The notes beneath the pieces are model-generated. The model worked only from the letters and a program-made list of their open reading frames with translations. It did no database searches and was not told the origin of the DNA. From Affinundibacterium fentianense (lineage in GTDB: Bacteria > Pseudomonadota > Gammaproteobacteria > Burkholderiales > Burkholderiaceae_D), in the NCBI RefSeq assembly GCF_018139545.1, contig NZ_JAGSPJ010000008.1, positions 62,001-126,000 of the forward strand: a DNA stretch of 64,000 nt. Reading direction: 5' to 3'. Shown in pieces: positions 38,467 through 46,714 of the stretch (position 1 is the stretch's first letter; the number at the start of each line of letters is the position of its first letter). Position numbers and translations under genes: made by a program.

Positions 38467-39231
38467 TTACGCAGCGTGACGTTTAATCCACTCATGAATC
38501 GCAAACGAAGCGACATCTTCTGCATACGACTTGGTACCGAAGCCCGCATCGTAACCCAACTCCTTCGCTAATTCATGCGAAATACGTGGGCCTCCGACCA
38601 CCAAGATCACTTTATCACGCAAGCCTTCTGCTTCTAACAGATCAGATAACTTCGTCAAATTATCGAGGTGAATATTCTTTTGCGTCACGACTTGCGACAC
38701 CAAAATCACGTCGGCTTTTTCTTCAATCGCACGGGCGATCAATTCTTCTGAATCGACTTGTGCGCCCATATTGATCGCGCGAACTTCATGATAGCTTTCC
38801 AAGCCTTTGTGGCCGTTATAGCCCTTCATATTCATGATCGCGTCGATACCGACGGTGTGCGCGTCGGTCTCGATACACGCGCCAATGACGACCATACGAC
38901 GTCCCATTTTTTCCGCGATCAAGGCATTGATCGCGTCTTTATCCAAGGTTTCATATTCTGGCTTGACGACTTGGAAGCTCGATAAATCGACTTGATGTTT
39001 GCACTGACCATACACGACGTAAAAACTAAAACCCTTACCCATGTCTTCGCTATGCACCACTGCTGGCTCTTCTAAACCCATCAATAATGCCAAGCGCTTA
39101 GCACCTTCTTTTGAAGTCTCATCGAGTGCAACTGGTAAGGTGAAAGAAACTTGTACGCGACCATCATTCATCGTGTCGCCGTAAGGCTTAACCCATTGTT
39201 CTGGTTTTTTGATATCTGCCATTGTTGTCAT
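38467..39231 (-). CDS. kamE: Lysine 5,6-aminomutase beta subunit
   Basis: Cobalamin-binding subunit of the adenosylcobalamin and PLP-dependent mutase that turns L-beta-lysine into 3,5-diaminohexanoate. The 254-residue product has an N-terminal dimerisation-like part (~1-110). A B12-binding Rossmann domain then follows with the base-off motif DAHTVG in IGACIETDAHTVGIDAIM, plus VILVVGGPRISHELAKELGYDAGFG. It follows kamD by ten bases. Confidence 0.95.
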   Translation of the reverse strand: MTTMADIKKPEQWVKPYGDTMNDGRVQVSFTLPVALDETSKEGAKRLALLMGLEEPAVVHSEDMGKGFSFYVVYGQCKHQVDLSSFQVVKPEYETLDKDAINALIAEKMGRRMVVIGACIETDAHTVGIDAIMNMKGYNGHKGLESYHEVRAINMGAQVDSEELIARAIEEKADVILVSQVVTQKNIHLDNLTKLSDLLEAEGLRDKVILVVGGPRISHELAKELGYDAGFGTKSYAEDVASFAIHEWIKRHAA

Positions 39232-39241
39232 GTTATTCTCC

Positions 39242-40792
39242 TTACGCTGTCTGTGTTGGCAACATCAATTGTGGGAAAGGATTGTAGTAATCCGCTGCTT
39301 TGCTGATCACACCAGCCAAACCTTTACCTCCAGTTGGGGTGCGTGAAATCTCGGCAAAAGTGCCCTTGCCAATTGCGGCTGATAAACCCATTGCTTCAAT
39401 TTCTGCCAGAATTTTTTCTGTCTCTGCCAACACTTCTTGTGCGCGGGTTTCGATCTTTCCACCGGATTTAAATTCGATTTCCGAGTTCAAATCTTTCATC
39501 GTACCGAACACATACTTCGCATTTTGAATTGCCAAGAAACGATCTTGAATAAATGGCGTATGAATCGCCTCAGTCATCATGCCGAGCAAATGAATATTTT
39601 GATTTGTTACGGTACTGACGATGTTAAATAAAGTGTCCTGAACCTGACCTTTAAAAATATTGCCTGTCATGTGTTTGGTTGGCGGCATGTATTTCAATGA
39701 CGCATCTGGAAATACTTGACGCACCAATTGCGCGTGCGCCATTTCCCACAAGAAGCCGTTTTCTAATTCAGGATTGATTTCAAATGCATGACCGAGACCC
39801 ATTTGATCTGGCTGCAAACCAGACAAGTACGCAAACTGTTCATTGATTAATTGGGATGCCAAGACGGTGTGTGCCGCTTCGTAGGCATCTGCCGTCGTCA
39901 AATAATTGTCTTCACCGGTGTTGATGATAATACCCGCATAGGCATTCACCATGCGTGAGAAGAATTGATCGATGAAAGTACGCTTCATATTGATGTCGCG
40001 GAAGATAATGCCGTACATCGAATCATTCAGCATCATATCGAGACGTTCAATCGCGCCCATTGCCGCGATCTCTGGCATACACAGACCTGAGCAATAGTTA
40101 GTCAAGCGAATATAGCGGCCAAGTTTTTCACCGACTTCATCCAAAGCAGCGCGCATCAGTTTGAAGTTTTCTTGGGTCGCGTAAGTACCACCGAAACCTT
40201 CGGTCGTTGCGCCATACGGCACGTAGTCGAGCAAACTTTGACCAGTTGAGCGAATCACCGCAATGATGTCGGCACCCTGTTCTGCTGCGGCGCGTGCTTG
40301 CACCACATCTTCATAGATATTGCCGGTCGCAACAATCAAATATAACCAAGGTGTTGGTGCTTCGCCCATGGTCTCAATTTGCTTCGCGCGGAATGCACGT
40401 TGACCAGCGATGTGCTGACACATGATCGCAGCTTGTGCTTCTGTCGCTTTACGCGCTGCATCGGCATCTTTTGGTAAAGCTAAGGTCAGTGTGCCTTTTG
40501 ACACGGCTTCTGCTACAGCTTGCGCCGTCATATTGTGTTCTTGCATGGCAGCGACCACGATAGGCGCTGCACCATGTTGCAATAAGTTTTGTGCTTGTAA
40601 ATGATCAACCACCACGTTGGGCAAAGGTACATAGTTTTCATCAATGCCATCGATGCCGAGCAAACGCAAAGTGGCGCGCTCTACCGTCGTCGTCGTGTAC
40701 TGTGACATTTCATCGAACACCTCACGTGCAATGCGACGCGCGGAATCACGTGCACGGTCGATTTGTGCCTGATCTAGTTTTAATTGGCTCAT
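39242..40792 (-). CDS. kamD: Lysine 5,6-aminomutase alpha subunit
   Basis: Catalytic TIM-barrel subunit that binds PLP-lysine and adenosylcobalamin with KamE. The 516-residue product matches family length. Recognisable segments are TTTTVERATLRLLGIDGID near the start, VIRSTGQSLLDYVPYGATTEGFGGTYATQENF, RLTNYCSGLCMPEI and GIIINTGEDNYLTTADAYEAAHTV. Its ATG overlaps the TGA of the P-loop gene upstream (ATGA), so the two are translationally coupled. Confidence 0.96.
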   Translation of the reverse strand: MSQLKLDQAQIDRARDSARRIAREVFDEMSQYTTTTVERATLRLLGIDGIDENYVPLPNVVVDHLQAQNLLQHGAAPIVVAAMQEHNMTAQAVAEAVSKGTLTLALPKDADAARKATEAQAAIMCQHIAGQRAFRAKQIETMGEAPTPWLYLIVATGNIYEDVVQARAAAEQGADIIAVIRSTGQSLLDYVPYGATTEGFGGTYATQENFKLMRAALDEVGEKLGRYIRLTNYCSGLCMPEIAAMGAIERLDMMLNDSMYGIIFRDINMKRTFIDQFFSRMVNAYAGIIINTGEDNYLTTADAYEAAHTVLASQLINEQFAYLSGLQPDQMGLGHAFEINPELENGFLWEMAHAQLVRQVFPDASLKYMPPTKHMTGNIFKGQVQDTLFNIVSTVTNQNIHLLGMMTEAIHTPFIQDRFLAIQNAKYVFGTMKDLNSEIEFKSGGKIETRAQEVLAETEKILAEIEAMGLSAAIGKGTFAEISRTPTGGKGLAGVISKAADYYNPFPQLMLPTQTA

Positions 40793-41898
40793 GCTACTTC
40801 TCCTGTTTCTTTAATTTTTTCATTGGAAGTTGCTTCGAGGACGACGTCACAAACGTCATAGCCAACAAAAGCAGCTTTCGCGACTTGCAAAAACTCAGCA
40901 GCCTCAAAACTGCCACCCATGGGCGAAAATGGATTCAAGGTAATCCCAGTCAAATTAATGCCACGATACCCGACTAATTTCGCACCGAGTTTTTGAAAGA
41001 TCAATAAATCGGTATTTTCTATAAATAATTTCGTGCCATCTGCAACAACCACGTTCAATGCTGAATGACGTTCCGCCAAGCTACTTAAAGCGCGCCACAA
41101 ATTGCGCCCAACAGCACCGCTAACGGCGATGGTGCCAACCTTGGCATCGATGTATTCCATCAACTTCGCACCCGCATTGAGAGTGGCAATTTCTTCTAAA
41201 AAGAGGATCTTCCCATCTTGATCCCAAATACCAACGCCACCTTGTGTAAACACGGCTTCACATTGGGCTTTGACATGATCATCTGCTTGTTTGATACCAA
41301 GAATGCCAAGGCGATCACGTGTTTTGCGGATCACATCTTGAATACCGCCACCAATTGCAGCACCAGTCGCTAAAATCACGCCATCTGCAATCGCTGGAGA
41401 CGCATGATGACTGCGACCTAAAGCGCCATCCAAAATCACCAAGCTTGCACCGCATTGACGTAAGCGCGCGATGACTTTTAGTTGATCACTGCCACGCGAT
41501 GCGCCAGCGACTTCCATCTCACCATATTCCAACACCTTGACCACCAAAATCTCCCCCATAGGGCTGTCGATCTGTGTTGAGTCAATTAATTTCCAACGTA
41601 CTTTGGCACGCTGCAAGGTTTCACGTGCAGTGGCAACGAGATTACCTGGCCACACCATGATCGGTGGTTTGGGATTGAAAAAAACTTGATCTCGGTCTTC
41701 GCCATCACGACCGATTGAGGTCAAGCCGATGTCCACTTGCGCTGCCGCTGCTTGCGCCAGCACATGGTTCATTGCGACAGTCTTACCGGTGTTTTTGGTC
41801 ATGCCCATGACCGCTAAGGTTTGCATGCCACTATCGTGGATGCGTTGCCAGAGCGGACTGGTTTTGATATGACTTAATGTGGGATGTTTGAACTCCAT
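40789..41898 (-). CDS. P-loop protein in the kamB position, possible aminomutase reactivase subunit
   Basis: A 369-residue soluble protein started at MEFKHPTLSH; a longer frame to 41970 overlaps kdd and is less likely. A Walker-A-like GMTKNTGKT lies at residues 32-40. Later features include VILDGALGRSHHASPAIADGVILATGAAIGG and QKLGAKLVGYRGINLTGITLNPFSP. Clusters of this pathway in Fusobacterium and Porphyromonas carry two extra genes, kamB and kamC, proposed to reactivate the B12-dependent mutase. This gene is placed like kamB. No MutS-like kamC is in the window. ATPase and reactivase roles are inferred, not shown. It is coupled to kamD by a four-base overlap. Confidence 0.7.
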   Translation of the reverse strand: MEFKHPTLSHIKTSPLWQRIHDSGMQTLAVMGMTKNTGKTVAMNHVLAQAAAAQVDIGLTSIGRDGEDRDQVFFNPKPPIMVWPGNLVATARETLQRAKVRWKLIDSTQIDSPMGEILVVKVLEYGEMEVAGASRGSDQLKVIARLRQCGASLVILDGALGRSHHASPAIADGVILATGAAIGGGIQDVIRKTRDRLGILGIKQADDHVKAQCEAVFTQGGVGIWDQDGKILFLEEIATLNAGAKLMEYIDAKVGTIAVSGAVGRNLWRALSSLAERHSALNVVVADGTKLFIENTDLLIFQKLGAKLVGYRGINLTGITLNPFSPMGGSFEAAEFLQVAKAAFVGYDVCDVVLEATSNEKIKETGEVA

Positions 41899-41929
41899 CG
41901 TCGGCAACTTTCTAAGTTCTAGAGCGAAA

Positions 41930-42976
41930 TTAAACGTAGAGTTCTGTGAACAACTGACGCAGTTTTTCACTCTCGCGCAAGAGCGCTAAAGAATGCTCCG
42001 CATGCCCCGTCGCGTAACCATTACCCACGATCATTTCCACGTCTTTACCGACACCTTCTGCGCCTAAGGCAGCTGCGGTGAAGCTAGTTGCCATTGAGAA
42101 GAAATAAATTTTTCCATGCTGCTTGGTGGACAAAATACTGCCCATTTCCGTGTTCTGAATATTCACGCAATTGATGACTAAATCCGCCATTGCGCCATTG
42201 GTCACTTTCGCTACGGCTTCCATCAAGGCCAAAGCATTGGTCGCATCAACTTGCAAAGTATGATCGGCCCAACCCAATTCTTGCATGCGTTTGCAGTCTT
42301 TTTCAAATGGGGAAACGCCGATCACGCAACCGTTTTTACCAGCGCGTTTTCTCGCTTCGTACACACACAAAGTACCAGACTTGCCACCACCACCGATAAC
42401 AACGACGGTGTCGCCTTCTTTCACCAAACGTGCTGTCTGCGCAGGTGCGCCAGCCACGTCCAAAATAGCGAGCGCCATTTTTTCATCGATATCATCTGGC
42501 AACTTAGCGTACAAGCCGGTTTCAAACAAAATCGCTTTACCTTTGATATCGACCTGATCTTTTTGCATATGAATTTTGACGATTTCATCAATGCGCAAAG
42601 GTGTCAATGACAAGGAGACCAAGGTAGCAATTTTGTCGCCTACTTTTAAGTCAATCTTGCCGGCTAAAGATGAACCAATTTCCAAGATCGTTCCGATTAA
42701 CATACCGCCAGAACCGGTCACCGGGTTGTGATGTTTACCGCGTTTTTCAACAATGCCTTTGACGATTTCTGCCACTTTGGCTTCATCACCATTCGCTTCT
42801 TGTTTGATTTGCGTAAAGCTGGCGGCGTCGATATTTAAAGCGGAAACGTCGATCAGGATTTCGTTGTCTGTGATCTCCATCGTGTTATCGATCCTCCACG
42901 CGCCTTGTGGCAAGACGCCTTGTGGTTCGATAACGCGGTGAATTCCGTATGGGGAGCTTGGTGTTGTAGTCTTCAT
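41930..42976 (-). CDS. kdd: L-erythro-3,5-diaminohexanoate dehydrogenase
   Basis: NAD(P)-dependent oxidative deaminase that makes 3-keto-5-aminohexanoate and ammonia. The 348-residue product has a GroES-like N-terminal region, PVTGSGGMLIGTILEIG, then a Rossmann domain with VVVIGGGGKSGTLCVYEARKRAG, then MADLVINCVNIQNTEMGSIL and a C-terminal GYATGHAEHSLALLRE. It lies 31 bases upstream of the P-loop gene. The gap to kamA (225 bases) holds the second REP-like pair. Confidence 0.95.
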   Translation of the reverse strand: MKTTTPSSPYGIHRVIEPQGVLPQGAWRIDNTMEITDNEILIDVSALNIDAASFTQIKQEANGDEAKVAEIVKGIVEKRGKHHNPVTGSGGMLIGTILEIGSSLAGKIDLKVGDKIATLVSLSLTPLRIDEIVKIHMQKDQVDIKGKAILFETGLYAKLPDDIDEKMALAILDVAGAPAQTARLVKEGDTVVVIGGGGKSGTLCVYEARKRAGKNGCVIGVSPFEKDCKRMQELGWADHTLQVDATNALALMEAVAKVTNGAMADLVINCVNIQNTEMGSILSTKQHGKIYFFSMATSFTAAALGAEGVGKDVEMIVGNGYATGHAEHSLALLRESEKLRQLFTELYV

Positions 42977-43030
42977 GATGAATTTCGTGAAAATTGGACG
43001 TGCGCAAAAAGAATAATTGCGATGAATGCT

Positions 43031-43183
43031 CCCTCTCCCGCAAGCGGGAGAGGGTTAAGGTGAGGGTGACTGAAATCGCTGCATCGCTGGAAAGAAGCAA
43101 TGCCGAAATTCATGCATTTAATGACTGACATTCATTACTGAAAATCCCTCACCCCCACCCCTCTCCCGCCTGCGGGAGAGGGG
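43031..43183. repeat. REP-like inverted pair between kdd and kamA
   Basis: Palindromes at 43031-43054 (11-base arms around AA) and 43158-43183 (12-base arms around CT), same consensus as the pair at 38289-38453 and again in opposite orientation. The tails GGGTTAAGGTGAGGGTG and CCCTCACCCCCACCC are inverted homologues. Confidence 0.88.
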
Positions 43184-43201
43184 CTTTAACAACGTAACAA
43201 T

Positions 43202-44383
43202 TTAATTACTACGCGTAGGCAAACTAAAGTTATGACCCAAGCCAGGCATATCGATTGTCATGCCTTTGTAGTTACGGCACTTGACTGTGGTGCCGCTACC
43301 GTCTGGCAATTCTTCTTCACGTACATAAGTAGGAATGATAGGCAATTTACCCAAGCCACCCAAACCGTCTACCACGAATGTTGGTACTGCTGGACCACTG
43401 ATCCAACCACGCAAGCCTTCATACAATTCAATCATACGGTGATGTGGCACGATGAAGTGCGCTGCACCTTCAACCATGTCTGTGGAGTACACATAATAAG
43501 GGCGTACGCCCATTTCAATGGTTTGCATGAACAGATCACGCATTACCATCACGTCATCATTCACGCCTTTCAAACAGACTGTTTGCAAGCCCATCATGAT
43601 GCCGGCTTTTTGTATCATCTTCACGCGTTGACGCAGCAATGGGGTGATTTCTTTTGGATGACCGATATGGATATTGATCATCTGTACGCGATGCTTTTCC
43701 AATACCGCACACAATTCTGGTGTAACGCGTGTTGGCAATTGCACGACCATGCGGGAACCCATACGCAAGAAGCGAACATGCGGTGCGCGACGACGAATTT
43801 CGCCGAGGATGTAGTCCAAGCGCTCATCGGTAAATGTCAACGGATCACCGCCAGACAACAACACGTCTTCAATTTCTGGATTGCTAGCGATGTAGTCAAT
43901 CGATGCTTCGATTTCATCTTTCGCAACGGAACCATCAGGCTGCGACACCATACGCTTACGTGTGCAGAAACGGCACAAAGTTGCGCAAGTATTGGAAACC
44001 AAGAACAACACGCGACGTGGATAACGATGCACCACGCTAGTACCAGGAATCGTATCGCCCTCTTCACCCAATTGATCTAAGGATGTCGCGAAGCCAGGAA
44101 CGGTTTGTTCATGGTGCGAAGGCATGTATTGCAAGCGGATAGGACAATTTGGATCATCTTTGTCCATCAATTTCGCCATGTAAGGCGTAATTGCAACTGC
44201 GAATTTTTTGTAGACGGTGTTATCGACGTCTTCTACATTATTCAACACGCCCATCAATTCAGAATGGTGAGAATAACGACGCGTGAATTGCTTTTGCCAA
44301 GATTCTGACTCTGGATCATAAGCGTCTAATTCTTCGCGTGTCAGTAATTTCTTGATAGGATTAAATTCGACTTTTTGGTCCAT
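43202..44383 (-). CDS. kamA: Lysine 2,3-aminomutase
   Basis: Radical SAM/PLP enzyme converting L-alpha-lysine to L-beta-lysine, first step of the pathway. I started at MDQKVEFNPIKK (393 residues) because an upstream frame to 44545 crosses the promoter and operator region. The cluster ligands are Cys133, Cys137 and Cys140 in CATLCRFC. Asp302 and Asp339 have the 37-residue spacing of the two aspartates that hold the lysine epsilon-amino group in the clostridial enzyme. Lys346 lies seven residues on, as expected for the PLP lysine. The PLP loop reads DGLGGLGK rather than the clostridial DAPGGGGK as I recall it. The Asp pair argues against an EpmB or glutamate mutase role. Confidence 0.95.
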   Translation of the reverse strand: MDQKVEFNPIKKLLTREELDAYDPESESWQKQFTRRYSHHSELMGVLNNVEDVDNTVYKKFAVAITPYMAKLMDKDDPNCPIRLQYMPSHHEQTVPGFATSLDQLGEEGDTIPGTSVVHRYPRRVLFLVSNTCATLCRFCTRKRMVSQPDGSVAKDEIEASIDYIASNPEIEDVLLSGGDPLTFTDERLDYILGEIRRRAPHVRFLRMGSRMVVQLPTRVTPELCAVLEKHRVQMINIHIGHPKEITPLLRQRVKMIQKAGIMMGLQTVCLKGVNDDVMVMRDLFMQTIEMGVRPYYVYSTDMVEGAAHFIVPHHRMIELYEGLRGWISGPAVPTFVVDGLGGLGKLPIIPTYVREEELPDGSGTTVKCRNYKGMTIDMPGLGHNFSLPTRSN

Positions 44384-44528
44384 GATTTGGCTCTCTCTGT
44401 TATGTCGCAGCTGTGTCGCTATGACGGCAAAATGTGATGGGTACCCATATGGGCAACAGGGAGATAGTGTAAGGAGGTGTTGTGCCGCCACAAACGTACA
44501 AAATGACTTAAACAACAAACAAAAGTCA

Positions 44529-44543
44529 GTCATAATGTATGAC
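44529..44543. promoter_or_regulatory. Inverted repeat GTCAT-N5-ATGAC in the kamA/lrp divergent region
   Basis: A perfect five-base-arm, 15-base inverted repeat lies 39 bases before the Lrp-type gene and about 145 bases before kamA. Size and A/T-rich centre fit Lrp/AsnC operators, so it is a candidate autoregulatory or pathway site. A related half-match, GTCATAATCATG, lies at 45370-45381 before ald. Confidence 0.5.
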
Positions 44544-44581
44544 ATTCAAACAAAGTGCCTGAAACGCAACTCATTATTCGT

Positions 44582-45025
44582 ATGTCATCATCCTTAGACC
44601 CACTCGATCAGCAAATTATTGATTTACTCAAAGTGAATGCACGCTTACCCATCGTGGCGATGGCAAAAGCGCTAGGCTGCGCCCGCAGCACCGCACAATT
44701 ACGCTTAAAGTCATTAGAGGACCGTGGCATCATCAGTGGCTATACAGTCGATGTCTCTATCAGCCGCAGTCGCCCCAGCATACGCGCAATGGTCTTGATT
44801 TCTATCGAATCGCAGCATGAACCTGAAATCATGCGGGCACTCACTAAGCGGCATGAGATTATCAAATTGTACACGGTTAGTGGTCGCTATGATTTGTGCG
44901 CGATGCTGTCGACGGAATCGACGCACGAACTCGACGCGGTGATTGACAAAATTCGCTTGATTAAAGGCGTGGTAGACACGTTTTCGACGATATTGCTGTC
45001 GACTAAATTAGATAGACCGGAATAA
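44582..45025 (+). CDS. Lrp/AsnC-family transcriptional regulator
   Basis: A 147-residue regulator started at MSSSLDPLD. The N-terminal helix-turn-helix is LDQQIIDLLKVNARLPIVAMAKALGCARSTAQLRLKSLEDRGII, and the C-terminal RAM domain contains IIKLYTVSGRYDLCAMLSTE. It is divergent from kamA with a 198-base shared promoter region. It is likely the amino-acid-responsive regulator of the kam cluster, with lysine or beta-lysine as possible effectors (inference). Confidence 0.93.
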   Translation: MSSSLDPLDQQIIDLLKVNARLPIVAMAKALGCARSTAQLRLKSLEDRGIISGYTVDVSISRSRPSIRAMVLISIESQHEPEIMRALTKRHEIIKLYTVSGRYDLCAMLSTESTHELDAVIDKIRLIKGVVDTFSTILLSTKLDRPE

Positions 45026-45482
45026 TCACTGCCTAGTCAACGTAGATAAAAAGATACCAAAAGTACGCAGAGCCCGTGCGGCAAAGAATGCTCATTTAGT
45101 GTGCAATGTTCGATTCCTAAGACATCATACTTACGACCTGCTCAATACAAGACTATTCGACGGAAATGAAGGACAGTCGAAAATCCCACTTCGATATGAA
45201 CAACAATCAAACTGGCTAATGTCGGCATGAAACCAGAATTTCCGTTCTGATTTCAATACGGCACTGCTAATTTTGTACAGAAATCCATACATTGTGCGTA
45301 CGCACAATCGCTAGATTTGACCAAACTTAAGTTTTTCATAAGAAGCACGAAGATCATCATTTTCTGAATGTCATAATCATGCACGACCGAAGACATATCG
45401 GATCGTTGATAACAATAATAAAGGTGACGTAGGAACGAGTTTTTCCAACGTTTTTTATCCTCAAGTTATAGAAAGAGACATC
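45026..45482. other. Regulatory region before ald with a perfect 18-bp palindrome
   Basis: The 457-base gap has no gene. At 45291-45308 is ATTGTGCGTACGCACAAT, a perfect 18-base palindrome about 175 bases before ald, a strong operator candidate for an Lrp/AldR-type dimer. A GTCATAATCATG sequence at 45370-45381 partly matches the operator before the Lrp-type gene. Confidence 0.6.
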
Positions 45483-46598
45483 ATGATCGTAGGCGTACCT
45501 AAAGAAATTAAAAACCACGAATATCGCGTGGGCATGACCCCATCTTCCGTACGTGAATTGACTTCACGTGGACATCAAGTTTTGGTTCAAAAGAATGCGG
45601 GCACCGAAATCGGCTTAACAGATGAACAGTACAAAGCAGTCGGTGCTGAACTAGTAGAAAACGCAAAAGAAATTTTTGAACGTGCGGAAATGATCGTCAA
45701 AGTAAAAGAACCGCAGCCCGTTGAATGTGCCATGCTGCGTCCAGGTCAAATTTTATACACGTATCTACATCTTGCGCCGGACCCTGAACAGACTGCGGCA
45801 TTAGTCAAATCAGGCGCGATTTGCATCGCTTACGAAACGATCACCGGGGCGAATGGTGGCTTACCTTTATTGGCACCAATGAGTGAAGTTGCTGGTCGTA
45901 TGGCGATCCAAGCCGGAGCCGCACATTTAGAAAAATCCAAAGGTGGCATGGGCTTATTGCTCGGCGGTGTTCCCGGCGTTTCACCTGCACATATAGTCAT
46001 AATTGGCGCTGGTGTGGTTGGCACCAATGCGATGCAAATGGCGGTTGGTACCGGTGCGCGCGTTACTGTGCTCGATAAGAGTGTTGATCGCCTACGTCAA
46101 TTAGATTTGGTTTATGGTAACCGCATCTCAACCGTCTATTCGAATGCGCAATCAATCGAGGAAGCTGTGCTCTCCGCAGATTTGGTTATCGGCGGTGTTT
46201 TGGTACCAGGCGCGGCCGCACCAAAATTAGTGAGTCGCGATCTGATCTCACGCATGAAAAAAGGCGCTGTTGTGGTCGATGTCGCAATCGATCAAGGTGG
46301 ATGCTTTGAAACATCACATGCAACAACCCATGCTGAGCCGACCTACCTCGTCGATGGCGTTATTCATTATTGCGTGGCAAATATGCCAGGAGCAGTCGCT
46401 CGGACTTCAACATTCGCCCTCAACAATGCAACGGTAGGGCATGCGGTTGCACTGGCAAGTAAAGGATGGAAACAGGCACTGCGCGACGATGTACATTTGC
46501 GTAACGGTCTGAATGTTTGTGAAGGGCAGGTAACCTATGAAGCCGTTGCTCGTGACTTGGGCTATCAATACGTCGCAGCCGACGACGTATTGAGATAG
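45483..46598 (+). CDS. ald: Alanine dehydrogenase
   Basis: NAD-dependent enzyme that interconverts L-alanine and pyruvate plus ammonia. The 371-residue product has the N-terminal catalytic domain (MIVGVPKEIKNHEYRVGMTP; Lys in MIVKVKEPQ; catalytic His in LYTYLHLAPDP), a Rossmann motif, VVIIGAGVVGTNA-like IVIIGAGVVGTNAMQMA, and HYCVANMPGAVARTSTFALNNAT. Its place after the Lrp regulator suggests a link with the kam pathway. It could assimilate the released ammonia into alanine while recycling NADH, which is inference. Confidence 0.96.
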   Translation: MIVGVPKEIKNHEYRVGMTPSSVRELTSRGHQVLVQKNAGTEIGLTDEQYKAVGAELVENAKEIFERAEMIVKVKEPQPVECAMLRPGQILYTYLHLAPDPEQTAALVKSGAICIAYETITGANGGLPLLAPMSEVAGRMAIQAGAAHLEKSKGGMGLLLGGVPGVSPAHIVIIGAGVVGTNAMQMAVGTGARVTVLDKSVDRLRQLDLVYGNRISTVYSNAQSIEEAVLSADLVIGGVLVPGAAAPKLVSRDLISRMKKGAVVVDVAIDQGGCFETSHATTHAEPTYLVDGVIHYCVANMPGAVARTSTFALNNATVGHAVALASKGWKQALRDDVHLRNGLNVCEGQVTYEAVARDLGYQYVAADDVLR

Positions 46599-46622
46599 AT
46601 CTTTCAAAAAGCGTTCTGACGA

Positions 46623-46663
46623 AAAAAATGCCGGCAAAATCATCATTCTTGCTGGCATTTTTT
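46623..46663. terminator. Bidirectional terminator after ald
   Basis: AAAAAATGCCGGCAA and TTGCTGGCATTTTTT pair with one G-T wobble around an 11-base loop. A- and T-runs on both sides serve ald and the convergent DUF2807 gene. Confidence 0.85.
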
Positions 46664-46714
46664 GTTAACTAATTCCACCTGATCTTCTCGTTACAACAGA
46701 CCGTAGGGCGCCGT

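Noticed and set aside
43232-44080. A 282-codon plus-strand frame opposite kamA
   Set aside because: The composition is His/Cys/Gln-rich and unnatural, with no ribosome site, and it is fully antisense to a well-supported gene.
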